Assembly: GCA_016929095.1 (NCBI GenBank)
Contig: JAFGJM010000004.1
Span: 62,001 to 126,000, forward strand
Direction: 5' to 3'
Source: Anaerolineales bacterium
GTDB lineage: Bacteria > Chloroflexota > Anaerolineae > Anaerolineales > UBA4823
Length of the DNA: 64,000 nucleotides
Shown here: positions 17,208 to 25,720 of the stretch, one piece after another
How positions within the stretch are numbered: the first letter of the stretch is position 1
Layout: every line of letters starts with the position of its first letter
Program-made: the position numbers and the translations under genes
The notes under the pieces: generated by a model
Database searches by the model: none
What the model was told of the DNA's origin: nothing
Seen by the model: only the letters and a program-made list of their open reading frames with translations

Positions 17208-18527
17208 CTATGGTACCTGCATGTCTTGTTCTTGAATCTCGCCAGGCCAGATGGTTTTGCCTGCACCGCCAAAATATTGAATAACCGGAAAGACAAAATA
17301 ACCTTCGCCAACCACCATATCGGGCATCGTTTCGGGTAAAAATTTATACTCTTGCATTAAGATACCGTCTGTATAGGTTAATTCACCGGTCATCATTTTT
17401 TCTTTGCCTGTCTTATAAACACTGGCGCTGGTCAATTCGCCGCTATCTTGATAGGTTTGCTGCAACACTTTGATGAAGAAATTTGCCTCGTCGAATGCGA
17501 GACCAGCGGACGAAGGGCTGGGTTCGATTCCCCATCGTTCGGTAAATTCATCTTTGAAGGCAACCGCTTTTTCGGTAGCCCAGCCGGGAATTTGATCGAT
17601 CACATAATCTGAGGCGTCACCCGTCATGTCGTACCATTCGCCAACCCAACCCAAACCATCAGCCACGATCAGGCATTTTAAGTCTTTCTCACGAGCCTGT
17701 TTGATCATTGCCGGGAAACCCGCCGCGTCATCCATCGTACCCGCCATCAGGGGCACATCCAGCGATTTAATTTTGGTGAGCATGGGATAGAAGTCGGTTT
17801 CGCCGATAGGGATGTATTCCTCGTCCACAATCTCCCAGCCGGCATCCACCAGTTGTGCACCAATCGCCTTGGTAAAACCACGGCTCCATTCATCATCATT
17901 CCCATACAAGACAACTTTCTTTTCTGTAGGAGACCACAGACCGCGAGTGATAGCATCTTCCAGGGCATTGACATAGTTAATGGTAAGTTTTGAGGGCGTT
18001 GGCCAGCCTTTGCCCATCCAGAATGTATATTTTTCGTCAGATAGATATTTGATATCGATATCTTCACTGGTTCCCATGGCAAAAAAATGGGGTACTTCAT
18101 ATTTTGCAGCCAGATCCATCAAGGGAATGACTTCTGAAGCGTCCCAGTTTAGCAAGCCGACATTGATGCCGTCGCGTGTAATGGCGGCTTCGTAGGCGCG
18201 GGTAGCTTTTTCGGGGTCCGATTCACCATCGATCCAAACCGCTTCTATCTTATAATCACCCACAGTCCAGTCGATCGCATCGAAAGCCATGGTGACCGAG
18301 TATTTGAATTCTTCTCCTACTCGTGAGCTTGGCCCTGTAAAGGGAGCTAAAACACCTACTTTTAATACTTTTGCAACTTCAGCAGGCGGCGCTTCTTCCT
18401 CGACGGTTTCTTCGGCAGGGGCAACTTCTTCGCTGACTGCTTCGGGAGTCGCCGCCGGTGTGCATGCCGACAAAAGTAAACCGATTATTAATACTAGTAG
18501 AGTTATTTCGAACAGGATTTTTTTCAT
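17208..18527 (-). CDS. Liv-type substrate-binding lipoprotein
   Basis: 439 residues. Lipoprotein signal with lipobox 'LLSAC' (Cys22), an acidic Glu/Ala/Pro linker to about residue 50, then a type-1 periplasmic binding fold beginning 'LKVGVLAPFTGPSSRVGEE'. It delivers the ligand to LivHMGF. The position at the head of the importer, directly after the GntR-family gene, and the MttB genes downstream suggest an N-methylated amino acid as ligand. Several Trp/Tyr residues (for example in 'WMGKGWPTPSK' and 'GLGWVGEWYD') could make an aromatic cage for a quaternary amine, but this is speculation. Its first 13 mature residues nearly match those of an unrelated binding protein at 37152-38633. Confidence 0.9.
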   Translation of the reverse strand: MKKILFEITLLVLIIGLLLSACTPAATPEAVSEEVAPAEETVEEEAPPAEVAKVLKVGVLAPFTGPSSRVGEEFKYSVTMAFDAIDWTVGDYKIEAVWIDGESDPEKATRAYEAAITRDGINVGLLNWDASEVIPLMDLAAKYEVPHFFAMGTSEDIDIKYLSDEKYTFWMGKGWPTPSKLTINYVNALEDAITRGLWSPTEKKVVLYGNDDEWSRGFTKAIGAQLVDAGWEIVDEEYIPIGETDFYPMLTKIKSLDVPLMAGTMDDAAGFPAMIKQAREKDLKCLIVADGLGWVGEWYDMTGDASDYVIDQIPGWATEKAVAFKDEFTERWGIEPSPSSAGLAFDEANFFIKVLQQTYQDSGELTSASVYKTGKEKMMTGELTYTDGILMQEYKFLPETMPDMVVGEGYFVFPVIQYFGGAGKTIWPGEIQEQDMQVP

Positions 18528-18588
18528 GAGTGTTTATCCCTTCTCTATATTCCTCCAAAAAAATAAATCATGGTTTTGTGATCAATGC

Positions 18589-19281
18589 TTATCCATATAC
18601 ATCTACCAAAACTTTGATGTATTGCATGTGATCCAGAGCAGCTTGACGTGCTTCTTCTACGTTTTTATCTTCAATATATTGGGCGATTCTTCTTTGTAAT
18701 AAAATCGATTGCTCTTTCACCTCCGGAAGTGCCACCATTTCGGTGACGATTTCAGAGAGCAGTTCCCGGGTCAGGTGATAAAACTGCTCCAATAATTGAT
18801 TTTGCCCGGCTGCCGCTACGGATAAATGGAAATCCAGATCGGCTTCAACAAAGGCTTCATCCGATTCGGCGGTTTCCATAGCCTTTAGAGCGGCCCATAT
18901 TTTTTCAATTTGTGCCTCCGTAGCACGCTCGGAGGCAAATTGGGTCAATGCTACTTCAATAACAGATCGCGCTTCGTATACCTGACGGGCGTGAAGCTCC
19001 CCAAGGCGAGTCTTTACCATCACCGGGTCCATCAAGTTAACATAAGAAGCCGCGCTTACCCAGGTACCCTTCCCCGGGCGAGAACGTACCAGGCCCATGG
19101 CGGCTAAATTCTGAAAGGCTTCACGAATTGTGGATAGCCCTACACCAAATTGGGCGGCTAATTCCTTTTGAGAGGGGAAATATTCTCCTACCTTTACATC
19201 GCCCTCAACGATCATTTGGCGTAATTGGTCGGTTACCGAAGTAACCAGGGTGTTGGTGGTAATTTCTTTTTGATTTGCCAT
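18589..19281 (-). CDS. GntR-family regulator, FadR/FCD subfamily
   Basis: 230 residues: winged helix-turn-helix at about 12-75 ('FPSQKELAAQFGVGLSTIRE', 'SRPGKGTWVS') followed by an all-helical FCD effector domain with metal-site type residues ('EARSVIEVALTQFASERA', 'DLDFHLSVAAAGQN', 'HMQYIKVL'). FCD regulators usually sense small organic acids or amino-acid derivatives and repress catabolic operons. It is the first gene of the MttB/Liv run. Three 8-bp repeats cover the predicted transcription start and almost reach its ATG, consistent with autorepression. No clear ribosome site is present. Confidence 0.92.
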   Translation of the reverse strand: MANQKEITTNTLVTSVTDQLRQMIVEGDVKVGEYFPSQKELAAQFGVGLSTIREAFQNLAAMGLVRSRPGKGTWVSAASYVNLMDPVMVKTRLGELHARQVYEARSVIEVALTQFASERATEAQIEKIWAALKAMETAESDEAFVEADLDFHLSVAAAGQNQLLEQFYHLTRELLSEIVTEMVALPEVKEQSILLQRRIAQYIEDKNVEEARQAALDHMQYIKVLVDVYG

Positions 19282-19294
19282 ATGGTTGAAATAT

Positions 19295-19318
19295 CAGATA
19301 TTCAGATATTATGATATT
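19295..19318. repeat. Three tandem 8-bp repeats, candidate GntR operator
   Basis: CAGATATT, CAGATATT and ATGATATT follow one another without gaps, and ATATCA/TGATAT form an outer inverted repeat (from 19291). They lie at the predicted transcription start of the GntR-led operon. Confidence 0.6.
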
Positions 19319-19324
19319 ATACTA

Positions 19325-19352
19325 ATTGTAACAAGAAATATAAATAAGTCAA
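19325..19352 (-). promoter_or_regulatory. Promoter of the GntR-Liv-MttB operon
   Basis: On the minus strand TTGACT (19352-19347) and TACAAT (19330-19325) are 16 bases apart, with an alternative TATAAT a few bases downstream. Transcription would begin inside the 8-bp repeats and give a short leader. Confidence 0.6.
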
Positions 19353-19400
19353 GAAAAATCCGAGATTTTTTGGCAAAACGGGAAATGATGTGAAAAGGCA

Positions 19401-19515
19401 ATCAGGAAGCAACAGGCGATCCTGATCTTGTGGGACATGATATGAGAAGACCGATACTATCCAGGCACGTAGAAAGGCCCGTAAGTGCCGGGAAAGGTAG
19501 CCGGATGGTACTAGC
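19401..19515 (+). ncRNA. Candidate structured RNA, copy 1, upstream of response regulator 1
   Basis: The 326-base space between gntR and the first response regulator holds a 7-bp hairpin (ATCAGGA/TCCTGAT, 19401-19426) and then a block at 19457-19515 that resembles one at 22602-22665. Shared parts are CYATCYAGGYACGT, GAAAGRCC, a second GAAA, and a short stem closing a loop that starts GCC(C)GG. The 3' half is reminiscent of c-di-GMP-I riboswitches, but the 5' half does not fit, so the family is not identified. Strand is assumed from the downstream gene. Confidence 0.4.
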
Positions 19516-19607
19516 TTTCATCAATTTTTGGCAGTAGCATTATTCATAAGGAGCCTTACCCTTTTTGCCAACACGATGGGTTTTGGTATCTTCAGAAAAG
19601 GATTGTT

Positions 19608-20264
19608 ATGGTTAAATCAGAGATTGCTACCTTGCTTTTAGTGGATGACCATACACTCTTTCGCGACGGCTTACGGGAATTGATCAACCATTGGGAGGAA
19701 TTTCGGGTGGTAGGTGAAGCGTCCAATGGTCGGGAAGCAGTGGCTATGTATGGGCAGCAGCAACCCAATATTGTATTGATGGACGTTCAAATGCCTGTGA
19801 TGAACGGCGTGGAAGCCACCCGGTGCATTCGCGAGAAATATCCTGATGCCCGTGTGGTGATGCTCAGCATGTCGGTAGAGGAGAAGGATCTGTTTGAAGC
19901 ACTTAAGAAAGGGGCGCAGGGGTATGTATTGAAAAACATCTCGGCTCAGCAGTTGCGGGAGCGGCTGCACGAGGTGGCGCGGGGCGAAGTACCTTTATCC
20001 AGTGTGATTGCCGCCAAAATCCTAAATGAATTCAAGCGGCAGAGAAAATGCGAAGCTTCTGTATCGTATGCCTCATTGACGGAGCATGAAACCCGAATAC
20101 TGCAATTGGTTGCCGAGGGGTTATCGAATGAGGAGATAGGCGAGAGGTTGTTTCTAAGCAGCAATACGGTGAAGAAACAATTGAGTCATGTAATGCAGAA
20201 GCTGCAACTGAATAACCGCGTGCAAGCGGCTGTCTATGCTGTTCGCAAAGGATTGGCGGACTGA
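19608..20264 (+). CDS. NarL/FixJ-type response regulator 1
   Basis: 218 residues: receiver domain (1-120) with the acidic pair in 'LLVDDH', phospho-acceptor Asp59 in 'VLMDVQMPVMNG' and Lys in 'YVLKNIS'; then a LuxR-type DNA-binding domain from about 150 ('LTEHETRILQLVAEGLSNEE'). It should be phosphorylated by the GAF histidine kinase encoded next. It is closely similar to response regulator 2 along the whole length. AAAGGAT lies 7 nt before the ATG. Likely target promoters are its own region and the molybdoenzyme operon downstream, by proximity only. Confidence 0.93.
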   Translation: MVKSEIATLLLVDDHTLFRDGLRELINHWEEFRVVGEASNGREAVAMYGQQQPNIVLMDVQMPVMNGVEATRCIREKYPDARVVMLSMSVEEKDLFEALKKGAQGYVLKNISAQQLRERLHEVARGEVPLSSVIAAKILNEFKRQRKCEASVSYASLTEHETRILQLVAEGLSNEEIGERLFLSSNTVKKQLSHVMQKLQLNNRVQAAVYAVRKGLAD

Positions 20265-20568
20265 TCCCAATTACAATCCCGGTTCGATTGCCATTAATGG
20301 AAATGTCGTATTCGTTTAAAGTCATTTTATGACCAGGTTACATTTGGGTGGTATATGTTGTAATTGACTTGCCGCGAGTTGGATGATATTATTTAAACAT
20401 TGATATTAGAGATTATCAATATCGTATTGGATATCTAATATTGGTCTATTGGACACCATGGTCCATAAGAATTCTATGCCTGCACTGATCGTAAATGAAG
20501 GCTTTACGATTGAGTCGAACTGGATAAGCAGGTTATTGGCTGGTTTTCCCAAATGAAGGAGATAAAAA
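20265..20568. other. Gap with imperfect dyad, candidate response-regulator site
   Basis: No gene is supported in this 304-base gap. An imperfect inverted repeat at 20403-20441 (ATATTAGAGAT and ATATCTAATAT, 10 of 11 positions) has its half-site centres roughly three helical turns apart. A second short dyad, TGGAC/GTCCA, follows near 20450-20465. No terminator is visible after response regulator 1. A short antisense frame here has no recognisable content. Confidence 0.4.
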
Positions 20569-21702
20569 ATGCTAACATCAGTCCGGAACCGCTTAGAGGA
20601 CCTTGTTAGAATTAGTGAATCGACCATGTGGTCCAGGTATCCTGAAGCTGCCAGTCAAAAAATGGTGGATACTTTAGCAAAGGTTTTTCATTGTGAATTA
20701 GTCTTTATCCATCTCATGGACGTCACTGGCGACAGTCTTGTTAAACACGTATATCATGGCGTTATCCCCGCTCATTTGTCAAGAGACCCACGAGTATCCA
20801 TAACAACAGGGCGAATGCTGCAAATGATGAAGACTCATCAACCAATCATTATGGATTTTTTAAATCCCGACCCTGCAGACAGCATACCTGCGGATACCTT
20901 TTTTAGAAGCGCTATAAGTGTGCCACTACTGGCAGATGACGATATGTTGGGGATGTATTCTTTAGTTTATTCAAATTATCAGGAATGGACTGCGGAAGAT
21001 ATCGAATTTTTGTTATTAATTGGGCGATTGGTGGGTATTTCAATTCATCAGGCGCAAATTGCCCAAAAAGCCACCGATCTTGATATTTTGCTGGAGCGTA
21101 AAAGACTGTGTGGCGAAATCCACGACAACCTTTCCCAACTGATTAGCTCATTGAACCTGGGAGCAGAGGCTGCCCTTTTGTCATTGGCGGAGGGGAACTC
21201 GAATCAATTAAAGGGTGACCTTGAAAGAATCAGATACTCAAGCCAGGAAGCTGACCGTACGCTACGTGAAGAGATGCTTTCACTGCGCACACCCACAAAT
21301 GAAACCGAGGGACTGGTTCCAGCAATAAGAGAATACCTCAAACGTTTTAACCAACAATGGAGGATCGATACAGATTTGCAGGTGAAAGAAGGGTTGGAAC
21401 CTCTGTTCGTTTCAACACATATGGAGTTACAGTTTATGCGTATATTGCATGAAGCGTTTTCGAATGTCTTACGCCATGCTACAGCGTCTAAAGTAAGTGT
21501 GCAATTAGATGGTAATCAGAATAGACTGATTTTTCAAATTCATGACAATGGTCGCGGGTTTGATCCGGAAACTGTCTCAAGCAAGCGTTTGGGACTAAGG
21601 ATCATGCGTGAGCGGGCAGAATCTTTGGGTGGTGAGTTAACCATCGGGTCTGGTGATAATGTTGGGACAACGATCCGAGTTGAAGTACCTCGGTCAATAT
21701 AG
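20569..21702 (+). CDS. Soluble sensor histidine kinase with GAF domain (NarX/DegS type)
   Basis: 377 residues with no membrane segment. A GAF-type sensor domain spans about residues 25-165 ('ISVPLLADDDMLGMYSLVYS'). The HisKA_3 dimerisation motif follows with His185 in 'EIHDNLSQLISSLN', then an HATPase domain with 'HEAFSNVLRHA' (N box), 'DNGRGFD' (G1) and 'LGLRIMRERAESLGG'. It should phosphorylate both adjacent response regulators. The cytoplasmic GAF domain suggests an internal small-molecule or redox signal, possibly an aromatic compound given the transhydroxylase downstream; that is inference. AAGGAG lies 8 nt before the ATG. Confidence 0.92.
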   Translation: MLTSVRNRLEDLVRISESTMWSRYPEAASQKMVDTLAKVFHCELVFIHLMDVTGDSLVKHVYHGVIPAHLSRDPRVSITTGRMLQMMKTHQPIIMDFLNPDPADSIPADTFFRSAISVPLLADDDMLGMYSLVYSNYQEWTAEDIEFLLLIGRLVGISIHQAQIAQKATDLDILLERKRLCGEIHDNLSQLISSLNLGAEAALLSLAEGNSNQLKGDLERIRYSSQEADRTLREEMLSLRTPTNETEGLVPAIREYLKRFNQQWRIDTDLQVKEGLEPLFVSTHMELQFMRILHEAFSNVLRHATASKVSVQLDGNQNRLIFQIHDNGRGFDPETVSSKRLGLRIMRERAESLGGELTIGSGDNVGTTIRVEVPRSI

Positions 21703-21719
21703 GCGGGTAATATTATATT

Positions 21720-22373
21720 ATGTCAATCGAAAAAACCAAATTGCTTTTAGTAGATGACCATGTACTCTTTCGAGATGGTTTGCGAGAGTTAATCAATCAC
21801 TGGGAGGAGTTTATAGTTATCGGTGATGCGACAAACGGTCGGGAAGCAGTGGAATTTTGCAAACAAAACCAACCCGACGTTGTGTTGATGGATGTCCAGA
21901 TGCCGGTCATGAGTGGCGTGGAAGCCACCCGGCTTATTCATGCGGATTTTCCAGATACTATTGTGGTGATGCTCACCATGTCGCTGGAGGAGAAGGATCT
22001 CTTTAAAGCACTCAAGGAAGGGGCGCAAGGCTATCTATTGAAGAACATCTCGGCGAATCAATTACGAGAACGTTTGCAAGAGGTAGTGCGCGGAGAAGTG
22101 CCCTTATCTGGCGCGATTGCAGCCAAAATACTAGCCGAATTTAACCGGCAGGGTATTGATGATACCAACATTCCGTTTGAGCCTCTATCAGAGCATGAGA
22201 TCAAGATTCTGCAATTGTTAGCCGAAGGATTATCGAACGAGAAAATTGGCGAAAGATTATTTCTGAGTAGCAATACAATAAAAAAACAGTTAAGCATTGT
22301 GATGCAGAAATTACATTTGAATAACCGCGTTCAGGCTGCAGTATATGCCGTACGTAAAGGGCTTACTGAATAA
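21720..22373 (+). CDS. NarL/FixJ-type response regulator 2
   Basis: 217 residues, near-duplicate of response regulator 1 with the same receiver ('LLLVDDHVLFRDG', Asp58 in 'VLMDVQMPVMSG', 'YLLKNIS') and LuxR-type domain ('LSEHEIKILQLLAEGLSNEK'). It starts 17 bases after the kinase gene, so the two are co-transcribed. A strong intrinsic terminator follows. The recognition-helix region 'LFLSSNTIKKQLSIVMQKLH' is almost identical to that of regulator 1, so both probably bind the same sites; differences lie mainly in the receiver and linker. Confidence 0.93.
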   Translation: MSIEKTKLLLVDDHVLFRDGLRELINHWEEFIVIGDATNGREAVEFCKQNQPDVVLMDVQMPVMSGVEATRLIHADFPDTIVVMLTMSLEEKDLFKALKEGAQGYLLKNISANQLRERLQEVVRGEVPLSGAIAAKILAEFNRQGIDDTNIPFEPLSEHEIKILQLLAEGLSNEKIGERLFLSSNTIKKQLSIVMQKLHLNNRVQAAVYAVRKGLTE

Positions 22374-22451
22374 CCTTGTTTCACAAAAAAATTCCTGCCA
22401 GATGATCCCCTGTGGAACTAATATAGTATAAAAAAAAGTTCTACAAAAGTC

Positions 22452-22490
22452 AAAACAAAGAGTCTCGACATGCGAGACTCTTTGTTTTTA
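22452..22490 (+). terminator. Rho-independent terminator after response regulator 2
   Basis: A 16-bp perfect stem (AAAACAAAGAGTCTCG with its complement at 22473-22488) closes a 5-base loop and runs into a T-rich tail. The A-rich 5' side means it may also stop transcripts from the other strand. Confidence 0.92.
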
Positions 22491-22601
22491 TATATTGAAC
22501 TCAGAGGAAGGCACCATGCATATTGTATCAATACTCTAATTTATTTAAATGTTGAAATTAACGATTTTGATATTACCAGCAAATATTCGTATTGCCTGAG
22601 C

Positions 22602-22665
22602 CCATCTAGGTACGTGAAAGACCTTTGAAGGTCTGAAACTATGCCCGGTCGGAGATAGTCACGAG
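22602..22665 (+). ncRNA. Candidate structured RNA, copy 2, upstream of the transhydroxylase operon
   Basis: This block matches the one at 19457-19515. It can fold as a three-way junction: CGTG/CACG closing stem (22613-22616 with 22660-22663), GACCT/AGGTC hairpin, and CTAT/ATAG stem closing a loop that starts GCCCGG. The joining strands are AAA and TGAAA. A run of nine T follows at about 22669-22677, so it could act as a terminator-linked switch or end a small RNA. The rest of the 691-base gap (22374-23064) shows no supported gene. Confidence 0.42.
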
Positions 22666-23064
22666 TAATTTTTTTTTATAGAATAAATTGTGATAATACT
22701 CACGAACCCTCGATAAAAAGCAGTGATGTTGTCACAGAAGATATAGGTGCGTTTTAAAAGCCAGGCAACAATGTTGTTAACATCTTGATAGCACCAAGTA
22801 TGTAGTATTGGTAGAGGGTGTCACCGATCAAACGGAGAGAGAGAATTGCGGTGACAAAATGGTCATTTTTATAATCAGTACAAAAGAAAAGATGGACATG
22901 AATAGAACTCCAGTCTATGGTAGACCATCTTTCTCTGCACGTTTTCGGAGGTGAAAGTCGATATTCACTAATACTAATTTTACCAAGATCCTTCAATAAT
23001 CCAATTTTATCAAAAGAGAAATAACAGATTTAAGACAAAATTATATAGAAGGAGAAAAAAAAGG

Positions 23065-25719
23065 ATGCCGAAGATGAAAAACGAAACGGTAGGTAAACCT
23101 GGTAAAGCGGTCGATCCATGGCAAGAGCCAGAGACGACCATTGTGAGGGGGATAGCTAGTGGAGGGGTAGGTGGAGAACCAGCAGCACTCGATTCAAAGA
23201 ACGGTAAAATCGTCAGGATCAGACCGATACGCTGGGATTGGAAATATGACGAAAATCATCTATCCACCAGATTATGGAAATTTACATCACGGGGAAAAAC
23301 GTTCGAATGTCCACCCAAATCGTCGCCACCTTATTTCACTTTTGCATACAAAAAGCGGGTTTACTCTAAAAACCGGGTGAAATATCCGTTGAAAAGAGTA
23401 GATTGGGAACCCGGAGGCGATCCAGCGAAAATAAACGCTCAGAATCGCGGAAAAAGCAAGTTCAAAAGGATATCATGGGACGAAGCAGCCTCGATTATTG
23501 CCAGTGAAATCAAAAGAGTGAAAGAAACTTACGGTCCTTTTGCTGTACTTGCAGTGGGGGAAGACGGCCATTGCGAGTCTAAAAATTTGCACATGACCGG
23601 TGGCTGTCATATGAGCTTCTTGGATAAGGTGGGAGGTTATACACGCGAGACTCGCACTCCGGACAGCGTAGAAGGGTTTTATTGGGGGGCAAAGCATGTT
23701 TGGGGAACCGGGGCAAATATGGGCTTGGCTATGACTTCACCTTGTGAGAATATCATCAAAGATGTAGCAGACCATACCGACATGATTGTACTCCAGGCAG
23801 GCGATTGGGAAACTGTTCAGAATTTTTGTGGACAGTTTTGGAGTCATGTTATCCGCTATTATCTCGACCTGGGTATTAAGTTCGTGGTGATTGACCCTTT
23901 CTGCAACTATACTGCAGTCGCGCATGATGAAATGAAATGGATTCCGATCCTGCCCAACACTGATGTGGCTCTGGATTATGCCATCATTTATACCTGGATC
24001 AAAGAAGGCACTTATGACAAGGAGTATATTGAAACCCATACTATAGGTTTTGATAAGGTTAAAGCTTATGTTTTGGGAGAAGAAGACGGAGTACCCAAGT
24101 CACCAGCATGGGCGTCTCCAATCTGTGGTGTGCCGGAATGGACCATTAAAGCATTAGCAAGGGAATGGGGATCCAAAAAAACGTCTATTGGGCATTTTTG
24201 TGGCTGCCATATTCGAGGACCATACTCACACGAACCGGGCAGGACGGAAGCCTACAAGCTGGCGATGCAAGGTATGGGGGGACCGGGAGTTCATCAAATC
24301 CACCTGTTTTCTTTTAACGTAGCCAGGCAGCCCATTAAACCGGGTTACGGTCCGTTATTGGGGGCATACAAAGCCACGCAATTTGCGCCTACAGTTCAAG
24401 CGATTCCCAGAACTATGGTGCACCATGCCATTGAGAAGGGTCATGTCGAGCATTATGGCAGCCCTCAAATCATCTTTGCACCGGCTGAAGACCAATGGGA
24501 AAAATATGTTTATCCGGCACCAGTAGAAGAAGGCGGTGGTGAAATCCATATGATGTGGTCCGAGAAGCCCTGTAACATGGGCTGTTGGAACGGCGGCTTT
24601 AAGTTTCAAGAAGCTATGCGCAGTCCGAAGATGGAATGCATTATTACCAATCACCAGTGGCTGGAGAACGATAGCTTGTTTGCCGATCTGGTTTTACCGG
24701 TCACGTGTGTGGCAGAAGAAGCTGATGCCGTGGGAAGCGGGTTTGGTGTTTCAGTGAATTGGGCTGGAATTCAAGATAAAGCCTGTGAGCCGGTGGGGGA
24801 ATCCATGAGTGACTACCAAATAGCTGTCAGAATTGCTAAGGAGTTTGGGGTAGAAGATCAACTTTCACAAGGTATGAGTGACGATGAATGGCTGAAATAT
24901 GCTTTTGACACTTCACCCATCGCAAACGATATCAGTTGGGAAGAATTTTCAGAGAAGGGATACTACATCCCTGAGTTTGATCCGGATTGGGAAAAGGGAC
25001 CTTCGGGTTTGAGAGAGTTCTACGATGACCCTGAAGAAAATCCTTTGGATACGCCCTCGGGGAAGATCGAATTCTATTCTGAAGCATTAGCTGAGAACTT
25101 CCCGGATGACAAGGAGAGAGGCCCAATCGCCAAATGGATCGTGGGCGGCTCAGAATCCGAAGGTTGGACTCATGATGAAACCCTGTGGGGTGAAAAAGCA
25201 AAGAAGTATCCTTTACTCCTGGTTGCAAACCCAGGGAGGTGGCGGGTTCATGTTCAAAGCGATGATATTACCTGGTTCAGAGAAATTCAGACTTGTAAAG
25301 TAAAAGGCTATGATGGTTACCTTTATGAGCCAATGTGGATTCACCCGGTAGATGCCGATAAGAGAGGCATTAAGCATGGCGATATTGTTAAGCTATTCAA
25401 TAACGAAGGTATTGTTCTGGTAGGGGCGTATGTAACTCAACGCATGTTACCCGGTTCTATTATGGTAAACAAAGGGGCGCGAGTTGACCCTATAACCGAT
25501 CGCATTGACCGGGGAGGATCGACAAACCTAATTACCACTCCAAAACCGATTTCCAAGAACTGCTGGGGGTTTGCTGTGACCGGCTTCCTGGTTGAGGCTG
25601 AGAAGCTTAGCCCTGCTGAGATGGATGAATGGAAAAAGAAATACCCCGAGGTATTCGCCAGAGATTATGACCCGGCATCTGGTTCACGGTACAGTGGTTG
25701 GGTAGAAGGAGTCGAGTAA
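23065..25719 (+). CDS. athL: Molybdopterin oxidoreductase, pyrogallol-phloroglucinol transhydroxylase-like large subunit
   Basis: 884 residues of the DMSO-reductase family. It lacks the N-terminal Cys motif for an iron-sulfur cluster, as in the Pelobacter acidigallici transhydroxylase large subunit (about 875 residues), and has an Asp200-Ser201 pair in 'TPDSVEGFYWGAKHVW' where that enzyme has its catalytic Asp and molybdenum-ligand Ser. His169 in 'GEDGHCESKN' fits the active-site His. The reaction would move a hydroxyl group between phenols, turning pyrogallol into phloroglucinol in the cytoplasm; no Tat signal is seen. The small-subunit gene begins one base after its stop. AGGAG precedes the ATG. 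Another aromatic hydroxyl transfer is possible. Confidence 0.82.
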   Translation: MPKMKNETVGKPGKAVDPWQEPETTIVRGIASGGVGGEPAALDSKNGKIVRIRPIRWDWKYDENHLSTRLWKFTSRGKTFECPPKSSPPYFTFAYKKRVYSKNRVKYPLKRVDWEPGGDPAKINAQNRGKSKFKRISWDEAASIIASEIKRVKETYGPFAVLAVGEDGHCESKNLHMTGGCHMSFLDKVGGYTRETRTPDSVEGFYWGAKHVWGTGANMGLAMTSPCENIIKDVADHTDMIVLQAGDWETVQNFCGQFWSHVIRYYLDLGIKFVVIDPFCNYTAVAHDEMKWIPILPNTDVALDYAIIYTWIKEGTYDKEYIETHTIGFDKVKAYVLGEEDGVPKSPAWASPICGVPEWTIKALAREWGSKKTSIGHFCGCHIRGPYSHEPGRTEAYKLAMQGMGGPGVHQIHLFSFNVARQPIKPGYGPLLGAYKATQFAPTVQAIPRTMVHHAIEKGHVEHYGSPQIIFAPAEDQWEKYVYPAPVEEGGGEIHMMWSEKPCNMGCWNGGFKFQEAMRSPKMECIITNHQWLENDSLFADLVLPVTCVAEEADAVGSGFGVSVNWAGIQDKACEPVGESMSDYQIAVRIAKEFGVEDQLSQGMSDDEWLKYAFDTSPIANDISWEEFSEKGYYIPEFDPDWEKGPSGLREFYDDPEENPLDTPSGKIEFYSEALAENFPDDKERGPIAKWIVGGSESEGWTHDETLWGEKAKKYPLLLVANPGRWRVHVQSDDITWFREIQTCKVKGYDGYLYEPMWIHPVDADKRGIKHGDIVKLFNNEGIVLVGAYVTQRMLPGSIMVNKGARVDPITDRIDRGGSTNLITTPKPISKNCWGFAVTGFLVEAEKLSPAEMDEWKKKYPEVFARDYDPASGSRYSGWVEGVE

Positions 25720-25720
25720 A

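Noticed and set aside
19360..19607. Cobalamin riboswitch in front of a B12-using cluster
   Set aside because: The B12 box GCCACTG and the expected core are absent, and the likely RNA points away from the MttB operon.
22754..22996. 80-residue minus-strand open frame in the gap before the transhydroxylase genes
   Set aside because: No ribosome site, no recognisable motif, and it lies in a long regulatory-looking gap; probably chance.
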